A stretch of 64,000 nt of DNA, taken from contig NZ_JADFCM010000008.1 in NCBI RefSeq assembly GCF_015234585.1, positions 186,001 through 250,000 on the forward strand, in the 5' to 3' direction. Of this stretch, positions 26,029 to 34,338 are shown piece after piece (the stretch's first letter is position 1; every line of letters starts with the position of its first letter). Source of the DNA: Pseudalkalibacillus hwajinpoensis. GTDB taxonomy: Bacteria > Bacillota > Bacilli > Bacillales > Guptibacillaceae. The notes under the pieces were generated by a model that was given only the letters and a program-made list of their open reading frames with translations, was not told the DNA's origin and searched no databases. Made by a program: the position numbers and the translations under genes.

Positions 26029-26769
26029 ATGAAGCAAAATAAATATGATGATCAAAATTTCTTTAATGCGTATGAAAAAATGCCTCGTTCAGTTAAAGGA
26101 CTTGAAGGGGCTGGAGAATGGCATATATTAGAAAAGCTTTTACCGGAAATGAGAAATAGTAATGTACTGGATTTGGGATGCGGTTTTGGATGGCATTGCC
26201 TTTACGCTCGTGAACAAGGAGCAAGTTCGGTTACTGGAGTGGATCTATCTGATAAAATGCTTCGAAAAGCCCGTGAAATGACGGATGATCCTTTCATTAC
26301 TTATATTAAAATGCCGATAGAAGATATTCATTTCCAAGACTCGCAATTTAATGTGGTGATTAGTTCATTGGCGTTGCACTATATTAAGTCATTCAAATCA
26401 ATCAGTAAAAAGGTATATGACTGTTTAAAGCCTGAAGGCTCTTTCGTTTTTTCAGTTGAACATCCTATATTCACTTCTCGTGATGAACAAGATTGGTATT
26501 ACAATAAACAGGGTAAACGTCTGCATTGGCCAGTCGACAACTATCAAGTAGAAGGAGTTCGTGAAACAACATTCTTAACTGAAAATGTAACGAAATACCA
26601 TCGTACGATTTCCTCATATATAAATGACTTAATTGACACTGGATTTATTATAAGAGCAGTTAATGAATCCGTTCCTTCAAATGAAATGCTGAAAAGCGTT
26701 CCTGAAATGAAAGATGAGACCCGAAGACCCATGTTTTTATTAATCTCAGCCGAAAAAACAATCAAGTAA
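26029..26769 (+). CDS. Class I SAM-dependent methyltransferase
   Basis: 246 residues. The SAM-binding glycine motif is VLDLGCGFGWHCLYAREQGA (about residues 44-63), followed by GVDLSDKMLRKARE and VVISSLALHYI. This is the Methyltransf_11/25 type that acts on small molecules. Substrate unknown. AGGAGTG precedes the ATG. A leader-peptide-like ORF with a hairpin sits 56 bases upstream, so expression may be controlled at that step. Together with the missing neighbours this could be a resistance or detoxification gene, which is inference. Confidence 0.82.
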   Translation: MKQNKYDDQNFFNAYEKMPRSVKGLEGAGEWHILEKLLPEMRNSNVLDLGCGFGWHCLYAREQGASSVTGVDLSDKMLRKAREMTDDPFITYIKMPIEDIHFQDSQFNVVISSLALHYIKSFKSISKKVYDCLKPEGSFVFSVEHPIFTSRDEQDWYYNKQGKRLHWPVDNYQVEGVRETTFLTENVTKYHRTISSYINDLIDTGFIIRAVNESVPSNEMLKSVPEMKDETRRPMFLLISAEKTIK

Positions 26770-26871
26770 TTCGATTTCCTCATTAAGGAGAATTTATTTT
26801 TCATAATAGGGGGAATTCAACATTAATAGATTTTGTCCTCTGTTTCGTTATTTCGCAGCTTTAATTGAATG

Positions 26872-26911
26872 AAAAAAAGGGGAACTCCATTCTCATTGGA
26901 GTTCCCCTTTT
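26872..26911. terminator. Bidirectional terminator between methyltransferase and ald
   Basis: AAAAAGGGGAACTCCA and TGGAGTTCCCCTTTT form a 15-base stem with U-runs on both strands. Confidence 0.93.
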
Positions 26912-26924
26912 ACAATTTAACGGT

Positions 26925-28049
26925 TTAAGCATGCGTGCCAAGCAAAGCATCGTTTGCTGAAACATAGTCATAGCCAAGATCACTTGCCACGGCTTCGTAA
27001 GTAATCGCTCCGTTTGCTACGTTCAATCCTTTTTCTAGTGCAGGATTGTTTTGGATCGCAGCCGTTACGCCTTTATTAGCGATTTGGATCGCGTATGGAA
27101 TCGTTACGTTTGTTAGTGCGATTGTTGATGTTCTTGGAACTGCGCCAGGCATGTTCGCTACGGCATAATGAACCACACCGTGCATTTCGTAAGTTGGGTT
27201 ATCATGCGTTGTAATGTGATCAACTGTTTCAATGATTCCGCCCTGGTCAATCGCAACATCGACAAGAACAGATCCAGGTGCCATGCTTTTCACCATTTCT
27301 TCTGTTACAAGCTTCGGAGCTTTTGCTCCTGGAATGAGTACGGCTCCAACTACAAGATCCGCTTCTTTAACAGCTTGTGCGATGTTTAGTGGGTTAGACA
27401 TTAGCGTATTAATCGCATTTCCGAAAATATCATCAAGCTGACGAAGGCGCTCAGCGCTTAAGTCAAGAATCGTCACATCTGCGCCAAGACCCATCGCGAT
27501 TTTCGCTGCGTTTGTACCTACAACGCCACCGCCGATAATGGTAACCTTGCCACGCTTCACTCCTGGAACGCCGCCAAGCAAAATGCCTTTTCCGCCTTTA
27601 GGCTTTTCGAGAATTTGTGCACCGATTTGAGAAGCCATGCGCCCTGCCACTTCACTCATTGGTGTAAGAAGTGGCAATGTTCCACGATCGACAACTGTTT
27701 CGTACGCGATCGCTGTTACGCCGCTATCTTTAAGAGCTTTTGTTAGTTCAGGCTCAGCTGCTAAATGTAGATAAGTGAAGAGAATGAGTCCTTCACGGAA
27801 ATAAGTATATTCAGAAGAAAGTGGTTCTTTTACTTTCATCACCATTTCTTGATTCCAAACAACGGCTACATCTGTCGCAATTGTGGCGCCTGCTTCGCGA
27901 TAGTCGATATCCTCGAAACCGCTTCCAATTCCTGCCTCAGTTTCAACTGTTACGTGATGACCAGCCTTTGTTAGTGCGATGACACCTGCTGGAGTAATCG
28001 CTACGCGATTTTCATTGTTTTTAATTTCCTTTGGAATACCAATATACAT
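26925..28049 (-). CDS. ald: Alanine dehydrogenase
   Basis: About 374 residues, family-typical. It converts L-alanine to pyruvate and ammonia with NAD+, letting the cell use alanine and supporting sporulation. It begins [20 protein letters not shown], with [14 protein letters not shown], catalytic-region YLHLAAE, the Rossmann motif [20 protein letters not shown], and [17 protein letters not shown] take ATG 28049, eight bases after AAGGGG; an adjacent ATG 28052 is also possible. Its promoter region contains palindromes of the type found before adeR, so AdeR (28173) is the likely activator. Confidence 0.95.
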   Translation of the reverse strand: MYIGIPKEIKNNENRVAITPAGVIALTKAGHHVTVETEAGIGSGFEDIDYREAGATIATDVAVVWNQEMVMKVKEPLSSEYTYFREGLILFTYLHLAAEPELTKALKDSGVTAIAYETVVDRGTLPLLTPMSEVAGRMASQIGAQILEKPKGGKGILLGGVPGVKRGKVTIIGGGVVGTNAAKIAMGLGADVTILDLSAERLRQLDDIFGNAINTLMSNPLNIAQAVKEADLVVGAVLIPGAKAPKLVTEEMVKSMAPGSVLVDVAIDQGGIIETVDHITTHDNPTYEMHGVVHYAVANMPGAVPRTSTIALTNVTIPYAIQIANKGVTAAIQNNPALEKGLNVANGAITYEAVASDLGYDYVSANDALLGTHA

Positions 28050-28109
28050 CATTTCATCCCCTTAGCCTTAATTAATGATCAATTACCTACGATTATAGAC
28101 GCCATATAT

Positions 28110-28127
28110 GGATTTCACATTGTGTAA
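28110..28127. promoter_or_regulatory. AdeR-type operator before ald
   Basis: Imperfect palindrome: GGATTTCACA followed by TTGTGTAAA. The same GGATTTCACA string occurs at 29496-29505 before adeR and ppsA. Confidence 0.5.
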
Positions 28128-28145
28128 ATAAAAGAAAATAAAAGG

Positions 28146-28173
28146 GGGTGTTTGTGTAATTACACAAACACCC
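28146..28173 (-). terminator. Palindrome ending adeR: terminator and possible operator
   Basis: Perfect inverted repeat, GGGTGTTTGTGTAA / TTACACAAACACCC, abutting the adeR stop; the minus strand continues CCTTTTATTTTCTTTT. It contains TTTGTG-N6-CACAAA, the same motif as the site at 29488-29507, so it may also be an AdeR site upstream of ald. Confidence 0.75.
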
Positions 28174-29405
28174 TATGATTTCATTTGTTCTATTTTTAAA
28201 TCGAGATAGAGCGTGACTTTTTGATTAGCGTCTTTTAAATCAAGATTTGCCACATCAGTGATGCGTTTTAACCGATAGTTTAACGTATTTGTATGAACGT
28301 GGAGAACGTGAGCCGCGGCCTTCACGTTGCTATCGTGCTGCAAATACACTTCTAACGTTTCTAGTAGCTGAGTGTGATTAATCGCATCGTACTGCTTGAG
28401 CTTCTCAATATAACTGTTTTGATAATGCTTGCGCTCTTTATAGAGAAGATCAATAAACTGATAGATCCCAAGGTTTTGATAGCTATAAATCGACATTACT
28501 TCACGCTTGAATCGTTCTTTAATGGATAACACATGAAGTGCTTCACGATAGCTGTCTTTAATGGAAAGAGGACTTTGGTAGAGCGTACCAGCCCCGCCTT
28601 TTAGTGTATCGACACCAAGGCGATTACTAATTTTCTCAACAAACACCTGTACAAATTCTGATAGCTGCTCTGCCGTGTTTTTTTGATCTGTTGGTCGAAC
28701 GAGCAGAATGAGCTGATTCTGATCCAGCGTACTATAAATTAATTCGATTTGGTGAGAAGCCTGAATGTAATAGTTCATATGGCGTTCAAGCGATTGTTGA
28801 ATTTCATCATTAAACTCAAAGACAACGATTGCCATTTCACCCTTTAGCTTAATTTGGTAGGTGGAGGCTTGATCCAGTATATTTGCTTCTTTTGTATAAT
28901 GTCCCGTAAGCAGTTTCCAGAAAAACTCGCGATGGCCTTCCTCTGAATGTCGCTTCTTTATTTCAAGTTTGAGAATTTGATTTTTAACGACCTTAGCCGC
29001 TTTTTTTAGAAGCGCTAATTCTTCTTGCTCTACTTCCCAATTAAGCTGAGCCCAAATAAAGCCGAGAAGTTCTTCGTTTTTTCGAACCGATATCGCCACT
29101 CTTTGTCCGAGCCCAACTTCTGGGATCGCCGGAATAATAACCGGATCATCACTCTCAAATAGCTGAGGGATAATGCCTTTTTTCCATAGACTTTTGATCA
29201 CATCTTCTGGAACTTTTCGTTTCATGATGGTGGCAATACGAGCAGGGTCCACATTTTCATCGTGTGAACTATACGCTAGAATGCGATGATCTGAATCTTC
29301 AATCGTGACGGGGCAGCCAAGGTTTTCTCGAATGCAGTCAGCTAAATCTTCTAACGAACGGAATGGCCCCTGAAAAGGGTTATGACGTTCTTGATCGGTA
29401 TGCAA
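28173..29405 (-). CDS. adeR: PucR-family transcriptional regulator, AdeR-like
   Basis: About 410 residues from TTG 29405, about nine bases after AAAGGAG; a longer frame to 29453 has no ribosome site. N-terminal sensor part with ENLGCPVTIEDSDHRILAYSSHD, a GGDEF-like central region (AMIVVFEFNDEIQQ...), and the C-terminal PucR HTH: LLETLEVYLQHDSNVKAAAHVLHVHTNTLNYRLKRI. Matches B. subtilis AdeR, which activates ald in response to alanine, in length and position (upstream of and parallel to ald). Motif TTTGTG-N6-CACAAA appears before ald, adeR and, in the shared region, ppsA. Confidence 0.9.
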   Translation of the reverse strand: MHTDQERHNPFQGPFRSLEDLADCIRENLGCPVTIEDSDHRILAYSSHDENVDPARIATIMKRKVPEDVIKSLWKKGIIPQLFESDDPVIIPAIPEVGLGQRVAISVRKNEELLGFIWAQLNWEVEQEELALLKKAAKVVKNQILKLEIKKRHSEEGHREFFWKLLTGHYTKEANILDQASTYQIKLKGEMAIVVFEFNDEIQQSLERHMNYYIQASHQIELIYSTLDQNQLILLVRPTDQKNTAEQLSEFVQVFVEKISNRLGVDTLKGGAGTLYQSPLSIKDSYREALHVLSIKERFKREVMSIYSYQNLGIYQFIDLLYKERKHYQNSYIEKLKQYDAINHTQLLETLEVYLQHDSNVKAAAHVLHVHTNTLNYRLKRITDVANLDLKDANQKVTLYLDLKIEQMKS

Positions 29406-29487
29406 TTCTACCACTCCTTTCTTATAACTCGTAAACGATGTCCTTACATTCATTACTTCTGATTAGAGTATACAAGAAAATGAACAC

Positions 29488-29507
29488 CTTTGTGGGATTT
29501 CACAAAG
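29488..29507. promoter_or_regulatory. AdeR-type operator between adeR and ppsA
   Basis: CTTTGTG and CACAAAG flank a 6-base spacer GGATTT. A further half-site GGATTCACAAAGG is at about 29528-29540. Both lie in the divergent adeR/ppsA region. Confidence 0.6.
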
Positions 29508-29700
29508 AGAAGTTAAGAAATTGTTAGGATTCACAAAGGAAAGTGGAATCGTATCATAGGTGAGGTGAGAAAAAATGAGGAAAATAAGAACCTATCAACC
29601 TATAAGTTCATCATTATTAATCTTTTAAAATAAATAGTATGACATAATTAAATTAATGTGTTATTCTAATAATCGAATCTAGTAGGGAGGCGTTGGATAA

Positions 29701-32067
29701 ATGGTGGAGCAAAGTGCGATTCGATGGTTTCATGAAATAAGAAAAGAGGATATTGCTCTTGTCGGTGGTAAGGGAGCAAATCTTGGAGAGCTTACGCAGA
29801 GCGGTGTACACGTACCGCCTGGTTTTTGTGTAACAGCTGAAGCGTATGCCACGTTTATCTCTGAACGAGAACTTGATCAGTCGATTCTTCAAAAAATGAA
29901 GACGCTTGATTATGAAAATAACGATCAGCTTAATGAGGTGAGTGCTGAGATAAGGGAATGGATTCTACAGACAGATATGCTTGAATCTCTTGAAGTAGAG
30001 ATCCGAAATGCCTATGCAGCGTTTAGTGAGGATCTTAACGTCACGGATCCGTTCGTTGCCGTTCGAAGCTCGGCGACGGCTGAAGATCTTCCGGAAGCTT
30101 CTTTTGCAGGTCAGCAAGATACATATCTTGAGATTTCCGGAATCACAGAGCTTCTTTATCACATTAAGAAGTGCTGGGCGTCGCTCTGGACATCACGAGC
30201 CATTTACTATCGCGAAAAACAGCAGTTCAACCATTTCGATGTCTCTCTTTGTGCGGTCGTACAACTGATGGTGAATAGTGAAAAATCAGGCGTTATTTTT
30301 ACAGCGAATCCAATTACAGGTGAACGCGAACAGATGATGATTAATGCGAGCTGGGGACTTGGTGAAGCGGTTGTATCAGGGATGGTTTCACCAGACGAAT
30401 ACATTGTCGATAAGAGAACGTTCAAATTAATCGAAAAGCACGTAGCCGAAAAGAAAGTGCTTGTCGTAAAGAAAGCCAACGCAATCGGAACGGATACGGT
30501 TGCGGTGAAAGAATATTTAAGTGAGGAACATGTGAACCAACAATGCTTAACGCAAGCTGAAATCGCGCAACTTTCTCGTGACGCTGTTCGAATTGAAGAA
30601 CTTTATCAAACACCTCAGGATATTGAGTGGGGCCTTGATTGCCAAACAAATGAACTTTACATTCTGCAAGCTCGTCCAATAACAACACTAAAAGAGGAGG
30701 AAACAAAAGTGGTTGAAAAGGTAGAAACGCCAAAGAAGATGCTTGTTCGAGGATTAGCTGCCTCTCCTGGGTCTGCTAGTGGAAAAGTCCGCAAGATCAA
30801 AGATATTAGTGAAGTTTCTCTTGTACAAGAAGGCGATATTCTAGTGACCATTATGACAAATCCGGATATGATTCCTGCTATGAAAAAAGCGGCAGCGCTC
30901 GTTACGGATGAAGGCGGGCGTACGTGTCACGCGGCTATTGTTTCACGTGAGTTTGGGATTCCTTGTATTGTTGGATCTTCGATTGCGACAGATGTGTTAA
31001 TGGATGGAATGGAAGTAACGGTTGATGCGACGCGTGGAGTAGTATATGAAGGACTTCTAAAAGAAACTGAACAAGTGAAAAAGAAAGAACCGGCCAATGA
31101 AGTGACGAACAGCACTGAAGGATTCAATGAAGCACTTCTTCATCAGCTTGCACCGATTACAGGAACAAAAGTTTATATGAATCTTGGAGAGCCAGATCTG
31201 ATCAACAAATACAAACATCTGCCGTTTGACGGCATTGGCTTAATGCGAACGGAATTTATTTTTTCAAATATCGGTATTCACCCGATGCATTTGCTAAAAA
31301 CCGGACAGGAAGAGATGTTTATTGAAAAAATGTCCGAAGGAATAACAAAGGTGGCCCAGGATATCTATCCAAAGCCAATGGTTGTTCGCTTGAGTGACTT
31401 CCGCTCAAATGAATTTCGTGGACTCATTGGTGGAGATGAAGTAGAGCCAGTTGAAGCGAATCCGATGATCGGCTGGCGCGGCGTCTCACGCTATATTTCC
31501 CCACAGTACGAAGAAGGCTTTCGTCTAGAATGTCGAGCGATTAAAAAAGTTCGTGATGAGTACGGCTTAATTAACGTTTGGACAATGCTTCCATTCGTTC
31601 GGACAACGTGGGAAGTTGAGAAAGTGAAGAAAATCATGGCAGAAGAAGGGTTGATTCAAAATCAGGAATTCAAAATTTGGATTATGGCGGAAGTGCCGTC
31701 TGTCATTTTTGAAGCGGAGGAATTCGCGCAGCTTGTGGATGGCTTCAGCATTGGAAGCAATGATTTAACACAGCTTATTCTAGGATCTGACCGTGATTCT
31801 GGTATTTTAAACAGCATGGGCTACTTTGATGAGCGCAACCCTTCTGTAAAACGAGCGATTAAACAGCTGATTCACGGGGCGCATAAGTATGGCAAAACCG
31901 TCTCGATTTGTGGACAGGGGCCGTCGACTTACCCTGAATTCACTGAGTTCCTCATTAAAGAAGGAATTGATAGCGTGAGCATTAATCCAGACACGGTGGC
32001 AGCGACTAGAAGGTCGGTTGCGTCTGTGGAGCAGCGAATGATTTTAAATAAAATAAGAGGCTTGTAA
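29701..32067 (+). CDS. ppsA: Phosphoenolpyruvate synthase
   Basis: 788 residues, the full three-part PpsA: N-terminal ATP-grasp domain (VGGKGANLGEL, VRSSATAEDLPEASFAGQQDT), the central phosphohistidine domain with GGRTCHAAIVSREFGIPCIVG and catalytic H410, and a C-terminal PEP-binding barrel (MRTEFIFSNIG, SIGSNDLTQLILGSDRDSG, CGQGPS). It makes PEP from pyruvate and ATP with AMP and phosphate as products. A stand-alone true PpsA is uncommon in well-known Bacillus. Standing divergent to adeR-ald, it completes alanine-pyruvate-PEP. AGGGAGG precedes the ATG. A rifampicin phosphotransferase is excluded by the full C-terminal barrel. Confidence 0.93.
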   Translation: MVEQSAIRWFHEIRKEDIALVGGKGANLGELTQSGVHVPPGFCVTAEAYATFISERELDQSILQKMKTLDYENNDQLNEVSAEIREWILQTDMLESLEVEIRNAYAAFSEDLNVTDPFVAVRSSATAEDLPEASFAGQQDTYLEISGITELLYHIKKCWASLWTSRAIYYREKQQFNHFDVSLCAVVQLMVNSEKSGVIFTANPITGEREQMMINASWGLGEAVVSGMVSPDEYIVDKRTFKLIEKHVAEKKVLVVKKANAIGTDTVAVKEYLSEEHVNQQCLTQAEIAQLSRDAVRIEELYQTPQDIEWGLDCQTNELYILQARPITTLKEEETKVVEKVETPKKMLVRGLAASPGSASGKVRKIKDISEVSLVQEGDILVTIMTNPDMIPAMKKAAALVTDEGGRTCHAAIVSREFGIPCIVGSSIATDVLMDGMEVTVDATRGVVYEGLLKETEQVKKKEPANEVTNSTEGFNEALLHQLAPITGTKVYMNLGEPDLINKYKHLPFDGIGLMRTEFIFSNIGIHPMHLLKTGQEEMFIEKMSEGITKVAQDIYPKPMVVRLSDFRSNEFRGLIGGDEVEPVEANPMIGWRGVSRYISPQYEEGFRLECRAIKKVRDEYGLINVWTMLPFVRTTWEVEKVKKIMAEEGLIQNQEFKIWIMAEVPSVIFEAEEFAQLVDGFSIGSNDLTQLILGSDRDSGILNSMGYFDERNPSVKRAIKQLIHGAHKYGKTVSICGQGPSTYPEFTEFLIKEGIDSVSINPDTVAATRRSVASVEQRMILNKIRGL

Positions 32068-32074
32068 ATAAGCA

Positions 32075-32103
32075 TTTACAAGGTGTAGCCGTACTGGTAT
32101 TAT
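32075..32103 (+). promoter_or_regulatory. SigA-type promoter of the T-box transcript
   Basis: -35 TTTACA (32075-32080), 17-base spacer, -10 TATTAT (32098-32103). It starts seven bases after the ppsA stop. Confidence 0.7.
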
Positions 32104-32109
32104 ATAACA

Positions 32110-32392
32110 AAATCAAGTGCGATGATGAGAAGAGTAGATGATGCGACCTTACACAGAGAGCTCCGGTAGCTGAAAAGGAGTGAAGGTAACATGATTGAAC
32201 CAAACCTCTGAGCTGTACATCGGAACCGAACGTGGGGATGGTGTAACGGGAGCTCCCGTTAACGAGCTATGGTATAAGCAGCTTCTGCCGTACCTGATAA
32301 GAGTCATGTGGCGACACATGACTGAACCGGGGTGGCACCGCGATAAGCAATCTCGCCCCCGGGACTATACGTCCTGGGGGTGAGGTTTTTTT
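32110..32392 (+). promoter_or_regulatory. T-box leader, predicted specifier CCA (proline)
   Basis: T-box leaders sense uncharged tRNA and switch between terminator and antiterminator. Visible: AGTA loop-E strand in GAAGAGTAGATG (about 32131), AGAGAGCTCCGG, the specifier side GAA-CCA-A at 32197-32203 (codon CCA at 32200-32202), CCTCTGAGCTG, and the T-box core GGTGGCACCGCG at 32331-32342. A 14-base terminator stem follows at 32352-32384 with U-run to 32392. By loop-E geometry the specifier reads CCA (Pro, tRNA-UGG); ACC (Thr), shifted by one base, is the alternative. The gene controlled is an MFS transporter, not an aminoacyl-tRNA synthetase. Confidence 0.93.
32352..32392 (+). terminator. T-box regulated terminator
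   Basis: CTCGCCCCCGGGAC pairs with GTCCTGGGGGTGAG (14 pairs, two G-U) with TATAC loop, then seven T. Its 5' arm also pairs with the T-box core to form the antiterminator. Confidence 0.93.
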
Positions 32393-32429
32393 ATTGGTTA
32401 AAAACTTATCGCGATCGGAGCTGATGTAA

Positions 32430-33659
32430 ATGAAGAAAGGGAAACGAAACAAAAAGAGTCAAATCATCTTCCTTGCCAGTACGGGTATGGCGAATATTGG
32501 GGAATGGGTCTATCACATTGCTATTAATTTAATGATCTTTAATCAAACTGGATCAGCTCTTGCGGTAACAGGTCTTTATTTACTAAAACCGCTCGCAACG
32601 CTTCTCACAAACGGATGGTCAGGTAGCATCGTTGACCGGGTAAATAAACGAAAGTTCATGACCTCGTTGCTCTTGTTTCAAGCGATGATTCTTTCGATAC
32701 TACCTTTAGTTACTTCGCTGTGGTGGGTTTACTGTCTCGTTCTAGTTGTGAATATGGGGCATGCCCTGTACCATCCGGCATCAATTATTTACATGACAAA
32801 GCTTGTTCCTATTCATGAAAGAAAACAATTCAATTCATTTCGAAGTTTAATGGATTCAGGCGCTTTTGTCATAGGGCCTGCGATTGCTGGATTTCTTTTT
32901 ATCATTAGTACACCTGTGACAGCAATTTATGTTAATGCGATTGCTTTGATGCTCGCTGGATTTCTGATTCTTTTATTACCAAACCTTGAGTCATTCAAAG
33001 CAAAAGAAACCACAACTTTTACATTCAAGCAATTAAGAGAAGACTGGCGAATTGTTTATGAGTTTAGTAAAAAGTTTCGTTCCGTCGTTATCATTTACTT
33101 TCTGTTTAGTGCCGTTATCGTGATGACCGCGGGTGTGGATTCTCTTGAAGCAGCGTTTTCGAAAGACGTGCTGAATTTATCGAACACCGAGTATGGGTTT
33201 CTCGTTAGTATTGCTGGAGGGGGCATACTGGTAGGTGCCGTTATGAATACGTTCCTTGTAAAAAGGCTTTCTACATCGATGTTGATGGGAGCAGGATCTC
33301 TTTTATTAGCTTTAGGTTATGTGGTATTTGCGACTTCTTCTGGTATGACAATGGCGGCAGTTGGCTGCTTTATTCTCTCGTTCTCACTCGCATTTGCAAA
33401 TACAGGCTTTCTTACGTTTTATCAAGAGCATATTCCTGTTGAGGTGATGGGACGAATTGTGAGTTTGTTTGGGGTTGCGGAGGCCATTGTCATTATCATT
33501 GTGACGGTCGCATGTGGAGCTATGGCAGAGTTTGTTTCCATTCGCTTTAGTGTTACTGCGGGTGTTCTGGTGATGGTAGTAATTGCGATCGTAGTTTTTG
33601 TGCATTTACTCATTCCGATGAAAGCCTGGAAAACCCCCAGACTGAAAAGTGCGCGTTGA
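32430..33659 (+). CDS. MFS exporter of the MFS_3 (EntS/MefA-like) type
   Basis: 409 residues, twelve membrane helices. N-terminal FLASTGMANIGEWVYHIAINLMIF and the central AALYHPAS-like loop (HALYHPASIIYMTKLVP) resemble the MFS_3 branch, which includes EntS (siderophore) and macrolide (MefA) efflux pumps. GGAGCTGATG precedes ATG 32430. It is the only gene after a T-box, so it should be made when the matching tRNA, probably tRNA-Pro, is uncharged. This could serve amino-acid or peptide transport, or efflux of an antibiotic that blocks a tRNA synthetase; no experimental support is visible here. Confidence 0.88.
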   Translation: MKKGKRNKKSQIIFLASTGMANIGEWVYHIAINLMIFNQTGSALAVTGLYLLKPLATLLTNGWSGSIVDRVNKRKFMTSLLLFQAMILSILPLVTSLWWVYCLVLVVNMGHALYHPASIIYMTKLVPIHERKQFNSFRSLMDSGAFVIGPAIAGFLFIISTPVTAIYVNAIALMLAGFLILLLPNLESFKAKETTTFTFKQLREDWRIVYEFSKKFRSVVIIYFLFSAVIVMTAGVDSLEAAFSKDVLNLSNTEYGFLVSIAGGGILVGAVMNTFLVKRLSTSMLMGAGSLLLALGYVVFATSSGMTMAAVGCFILSFSLAFANTGFLTFYQEHIPVEVMGRIVSLFGVAEAIVIIIVTVACGAMAEFVSIRFSVTAGVLVMVVIAIVVFVHLLIPMKAWKTPRLKSAR

Positions 33660-33696
33660 ACCAAACGATGGTTCAATGCGCTACAAGGGAAACTTT

Positions 33697-34209
33697 CTAA
33701 ATCTTAAAATGCTGATTCTCGAGTAGGAGCACTTTTTCCGTCGTTTGGAGAGCTTGTTTTTTCGTATGCACAACGAGATCATAAATGAGCGGACTGCACT
33801 TTTTAGTCCCTTTGATGAGAAGCGGTACTCCGAGAGTATCGATGCCAAGCCCTCGAGAAAGACCGCCCCCAATTGACATAACAAACGGTACGGTTGGTGA
33901 CGTGTTTGAGAGGATAATCTGATCGTCTACTTGAAAATGGTCAAATAGCATTAAAGTCATATCATATAAAGCGGGCACAATCAGTTTCGACGATTTTTTA
34001 CCGATTGTATAAACTTTATGGCCATCTGAATCCCGTCCGTGGAAAAGGAGACGTCCGGCGTCCTTTTTCGTTAATTTGTTAAAAAAGGGCACGGCAAGAA
34101 CTTCTTCACTCGTTAAAGGAAGAGAAGAGGGCTTTAAAAGATGTAAATGAAACGCTGCAGCTATTGATGTGGTGTGTGTTCCACCGTAGTCATGATAAAT
34201 GTAAATCAT
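33697..34209 (-). CDS. DUF3189 family protein
   Basis: About 170 residues from ATG 34209, directly after AGGGATGAG. It begins MIYIYHDYGGTHTTSIAAAFHL, a pattern typical of DUF3189 proteins in Bacillales, with later VKGTKKCSPLIYDLV-type end. It may be a P-loop-free nucleotide- or ligand-binding protein; function unknown. A longer frame to 34266 lacks a site. It is convergent to the MFS gene at 32430 and co-directional with, but 72 bases beyond, the terminator of the DHA2 exporter. Confidence 0.72.
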   Translation of the reverse strand: MIYIYHDYGGTHTTSIAAAFHLHLLKPSSLPLTSEEVLAVPFFNKLTKKDAGRLLFHGRDSDGHKVYTIGKKSSKLIVPALYDMTLMLFDHFQVDDQIILSNTSPTVPFVMSIGGGLSRGLGIDTLGVPLLIKGTKKCSPLIYDLVVHTKKQALQTTEKVLLLENQHFKI

Positions 34210-34290
34210 ATGCTCATCCCTGTAATTGAATTTACTAACAAGTATTACCTGATTAACGGGAAACAATCCTGTAATCCACCTTTCAATTAT

Positions 34291-34321
34291 AAAAACCGCT
34301 CAGTCAAATGACTGAACGGTT
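34291..34321 (-). terminator. Terminator of the DHA2 exporter gene
   Basis: AACCGTTCAGTCA / TGACTGAGCGGTT stem on the minus strand, then TTTTTATAATTG. Confidence 0.85.
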
Positions 34322-34338
34322 GAATGAAAAATGTTCGT

